A DNA stretch of 64,000 nt. It comes from Hyperoplus lanceolatus. Its lineage: Eukaryota > Chordata > Actinopteri > Uranoscopiformes > Ammodytidae. Under the pieces are notes generated by a model, which saw only the letters and a list, made by a program, of their open reading frames with translations, had not been told where the DNA came from and did not search any database. Of this stretch, positions 62,101-64,000 are shown in pieces (the first letter of the stretch is position 1; each line of letters starts with the position of its first letter). The stretch covers positions 11,787,001 through 11,851,000 of the forward strand of contig CM049413.1 of assembly GCA_026929865.2 (NCBI GenBank), given 5' to 3'. Made by a program: the position numbers and the translations under genes.

Positions 62101-63418
62101 AAATCAAATCAAAAAGTGGCGGGAAGCGCAAGCATGGACCAATAAGGGCGCGAGGCAGACGCGAACAGGGAAGTGACTGCATTACCATACATGGAAACAT
62201 CCGCGTGGTGACGTCACAAAGTTTTATGCGACGTCACAAATTATGAAAGGGTAGACCGTGACTTCTCGACTGGCTAGAATAGTGTTTAGTGCTCTGCACA
62301 GACACCCCAGACGGTCAGCAGGGAATACGTTGAAATGCATGTAAGTCATTATTTGATAATTTAGTATGGTTAAGCATGACTATGAATCATCATAACAACG
62401 TTTATAGGTCATAAAAGTCAAAAAGCATCATAGGTCCTCTTTGAAGCATTGCCTACCACCACTGTACTTTCACTGGCCTGCAATTATATACCTTGCGGAG
62501 CCATATTACCGCCAGGCGGAAGTTCAAGTATAACCAAAACCTTGAACCTTTTCTGCTATTTATTATTTGTTATTTATTATTATTTGATGTGGTCTGGGGC
62601 TGTGTTTTCATACCTTCCAGTCATCGGCTATGTCCAGGGAACCATAGCGCATCCCCAAGTCCGGCCCAGAAAACTCCTGCAGGACAATGAGCTTCCCTCG
62701 GGCCTGTCCCATGCTTGGCACCAGCCGGCTGTGCCACAGCAGGTCCCAGTGAGCGTAGCGGTGGATGTAGTCCACCACTGCGCCATAGATGTTGTGCGTC
62801 TCGCTGAACTCCTCCCTCAGACGCATCAGCACCGTCTCACTGGGATATTCTCTGAGGAAGTCGACCACACCCTGCAGCACCTGGCCAAAGTGCGCCCGCT
62901 GATAGGACACCCCGTGGTGGATGGTGAGGTTCCCCTTTTTGTGATGGAGACGGATATCCAGGAAGCGGACGCCGGCTCGTAGCTGGGAGGAGAGGCTCCA
63001 GGTCTGGCACTCTGCGTACACACCGCCGAACAGGGCCATGGCGTTGTGAGTGCCGGGCATGGTGACCTCAGACAGCGGCTGATCATCGGGGATGCTGGCC
63101 ATCCAGGACGGGTTGAGGAACTCCGGGTTGGGTGTGTCATCGTAGTCAGGTCTCTGAATGGCACCATAACTCAAACCAATGACTCTAAAGCATAACAGAG
63201 GTTGGTCACAGGTGTCGTCAGTGTAAAAGCTTCAGGTCTTCGCAGATTTATTTTGTTCTCAAAGAAAGTCAAAGGTTGTAGGCTTATTGTTCATGATGAG
63301 TATCTTATACTTCCTTTATGACTATAAAAAATGCTTCTGAAAATGCAATAAAACAAAAAATATTTTTTCAATGTACTCACCCCGCCAGCACCATGAGCTC
63401 AAGTAACAACATCTTCAT
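59161..63418 (-). CDS. secreted/ER bacterial-type phosphatidylinositol-specific phospholipase C (X domain)
   Basis: Coding exons in transcript order: 63381-63418, 62614-63184, 59161-59541; 990 nt, 329 residues. The N-terminus MKMLLLELMVLAGVIGLSYG looks like a signal peptide. An upstream in-frame ATG at 63451 would add 11 polar residues and fits a signal less well. The X domain shows the first catalytic His in MPGTHNAM (His59), FLDIRL (Arg91 where the Bacillus enzyme has the Arg that replaces calcium) and IHHGV (second His, about 103), then FLREYPSETVLMRLREE as in Bacillus PI-PLC. There is no PH, EF-hand, Y or C2 domain, so it is not a classical PLC. It likely cleaves phosphatidylinositol or GPI without metal, in the secretory route or outside the cell; substrate is inferred. 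The C-terminus is basic (SSLRKKMIKRF). Intron 2 contains two DNA transposons. Confidence 0.88.
60721..61581 (+). mobile_element. internally deleted Tc1-like transposon in the PI-PLC intron 2
   Basis: The ends CACTCAACAAAAATATAAAC match in inverted orientation with one base different, flanked by TA (60719-60720, 61582-61583). The inverted repeats are very long, about 275 bp each (60721-60996 and about 61303-61581), and nearly identical. Between them is one short frame (60999-61262, 87 residues). It begins like a Tc1 paired-type helix-turn-helix (LRERAIGMLTAGMSTRSVAR, LNVHFSTISRL) and then jumps to the C-terminal end of a transposase (EEWNNIPQATIDNLINSMRR, GGHTRY). The catalytic DDE core is missing. 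Confidence 0.9.
61611..62442. mobile_element. inverted-repeat DNA element carrying a LINE tail
   Basis: The ends AAAGAGGACCTAT and ATAGGTCCTCTTT are inverted; similarity continues loosely inward. No clear duplication. Within it, about 61850-62115, a LINE-like 3' end (GGGGTAGGATTAAATAAGTA ... TTGAATCAAATCAAATCAAA) is inserted. A poly-C tract lies at 61792-61804. Superfamily not assigned, hAT-like by look. Confidence 0.55.
61850..62115 (+). mobile_element. LINE 3' tail, L2-like
   Basis: A 5'-truncated fragment with an AT-rich 3' UTR and a tail of repeated AATCA units after AATAAATTG. It has no meaningful coding part left. Confidence 0.5.
62443..62540. repeat. fragment of the repeat seen at 19045-19501
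   Basis: GCATTGCCTACCACCACTGT, next to ACTTTCACTG, matches the inner part of the repeat near 19446-19475. Only this part is present. Confidence 0.4.
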
Positions 63419-63451
63419 TTTGACTGGACCTCCTCTGATGTCACTCATCAT

Positions 63452-64000
63452 GTCTGATCAGTTCTGCTGGTCAGCAGAGGCAAAGGCAAGAAAAACACAG
63501 CTGAGGTCAGCATTTAGTTACATGTAACATGAATTTGAAGTTTAATCTAAAGTGAGGATGACCATTTAATCAGCTAGAACAAGAACTATGTATCAATTAA
63601 TAACCATACTTCACATGTATAGAACGATTGTATATATACTTCAAGTATTTTTTAACAATCGTATTTATTAGTATTTACTAATAAATACAACTAAGATGTT
63701 GATAATGACTTGCTTGTTTGTGTTGCACAGTATATAGAGCTACTACTGATTAAAGTTTTATACCATTTCCAATATTAAGGGATACATAAAAAGTATTAAG
63801 TCTCTTCTGCTGCTGTCATGGTATTTACCCCTGCACCCCTGAATACAAGATGCTTAGTTCAGGAAAAATGACTGAAATGTACATATGTCACAGACGGGAA
63901 ACACGTTATGGCAAAAAATATATAGTTAAATCAAGATTTGAATCAATATAAGAATGAAACTGATTAGATTAAGTTGAACTGAATTCCACCTCAACTCTTT
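63452..64000. other. upstream region of the PI-PLC gene
   Basis: The 5' UTR and promoter should lie here, but no TATA box, CpG patch or further exon stands out. AT-rich to the window end. Confidence 0.4.

Noticed and set aside
62826-63167. Second minus-strand frame inside the PI-PLC exon
   Set aside because: Shadow of the PI-PLC frame, which alone matches the X domain and the splice phases.

Overview
This is nuclear DNA from a ray-finned fish, most likely a teleost. The genes are intron-rich with GT-AG junctions. The five named genes are vertebrate orthologues, and the repeats are typical of fish: Tc1, hAT and Harbinger MITEs, DIRS retroelements and long CA/GT microsatellites. Exon joins were made by hand from splice sites and reading phase; all six gene models keep an open frame and give lengths divisible by three.

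Layout. (1) 0.4-17 kb, minus strand: bcan (brevican), 14 coding exons, 1,436 residues. It has an alternative read-through end encoding a GPI-anchor tail. (2) 17.3-24.1 kb: no gene seen. (3) 24.1-28.2 kb, minus: mrpl24, 216 residues, with an NRF-1-like promoter site. (4) 29.7-35.4 kb, minus: hdgf, 223 residues. (5) 37.8-42.4 kb, plus: prcc, 419 residues, divergent from hdgf. (6) 43.4-53.45 kb, minus: mrpl9, 303 residues, whose first intron is almost filled by a 6.9 kb foldback-like element. (7) 54.2-56.1 kb, minus: a four-pass TMEM272-like membrane protein, 189 residues. (8) 58.9-63.45 kb, minus: a secreted or ER-targeted PI-PLC X-domain protein of bacterial type, 329 residues.

bcan, mrpl24, hdgf and prcc are also neighbours on human chromosome 1q, so the window is a conserved block rather than a functional operon. 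Two genes serve the mitochondrial large ribosomal subunit (mrpl24, mrpl9), hdgf and prcc are nuclear proteins, and bcan builds brain extracellular matrix.

The most unusual structure is the element at about 46,305-53,248. It has roughly 270 bp terminal inverted repeats followed by inverted arrays of an exactly phased 175-bp monomer (8 copies on the left, 6 on the right) and is flanked by GTAC on both sides. It has been invaded by a LINE tail, a 1.79 kb insertion with a CTAG duplication, and a DIRS-type fossil. At least seven other inverted-repeat transposons lie in introns or between genes.
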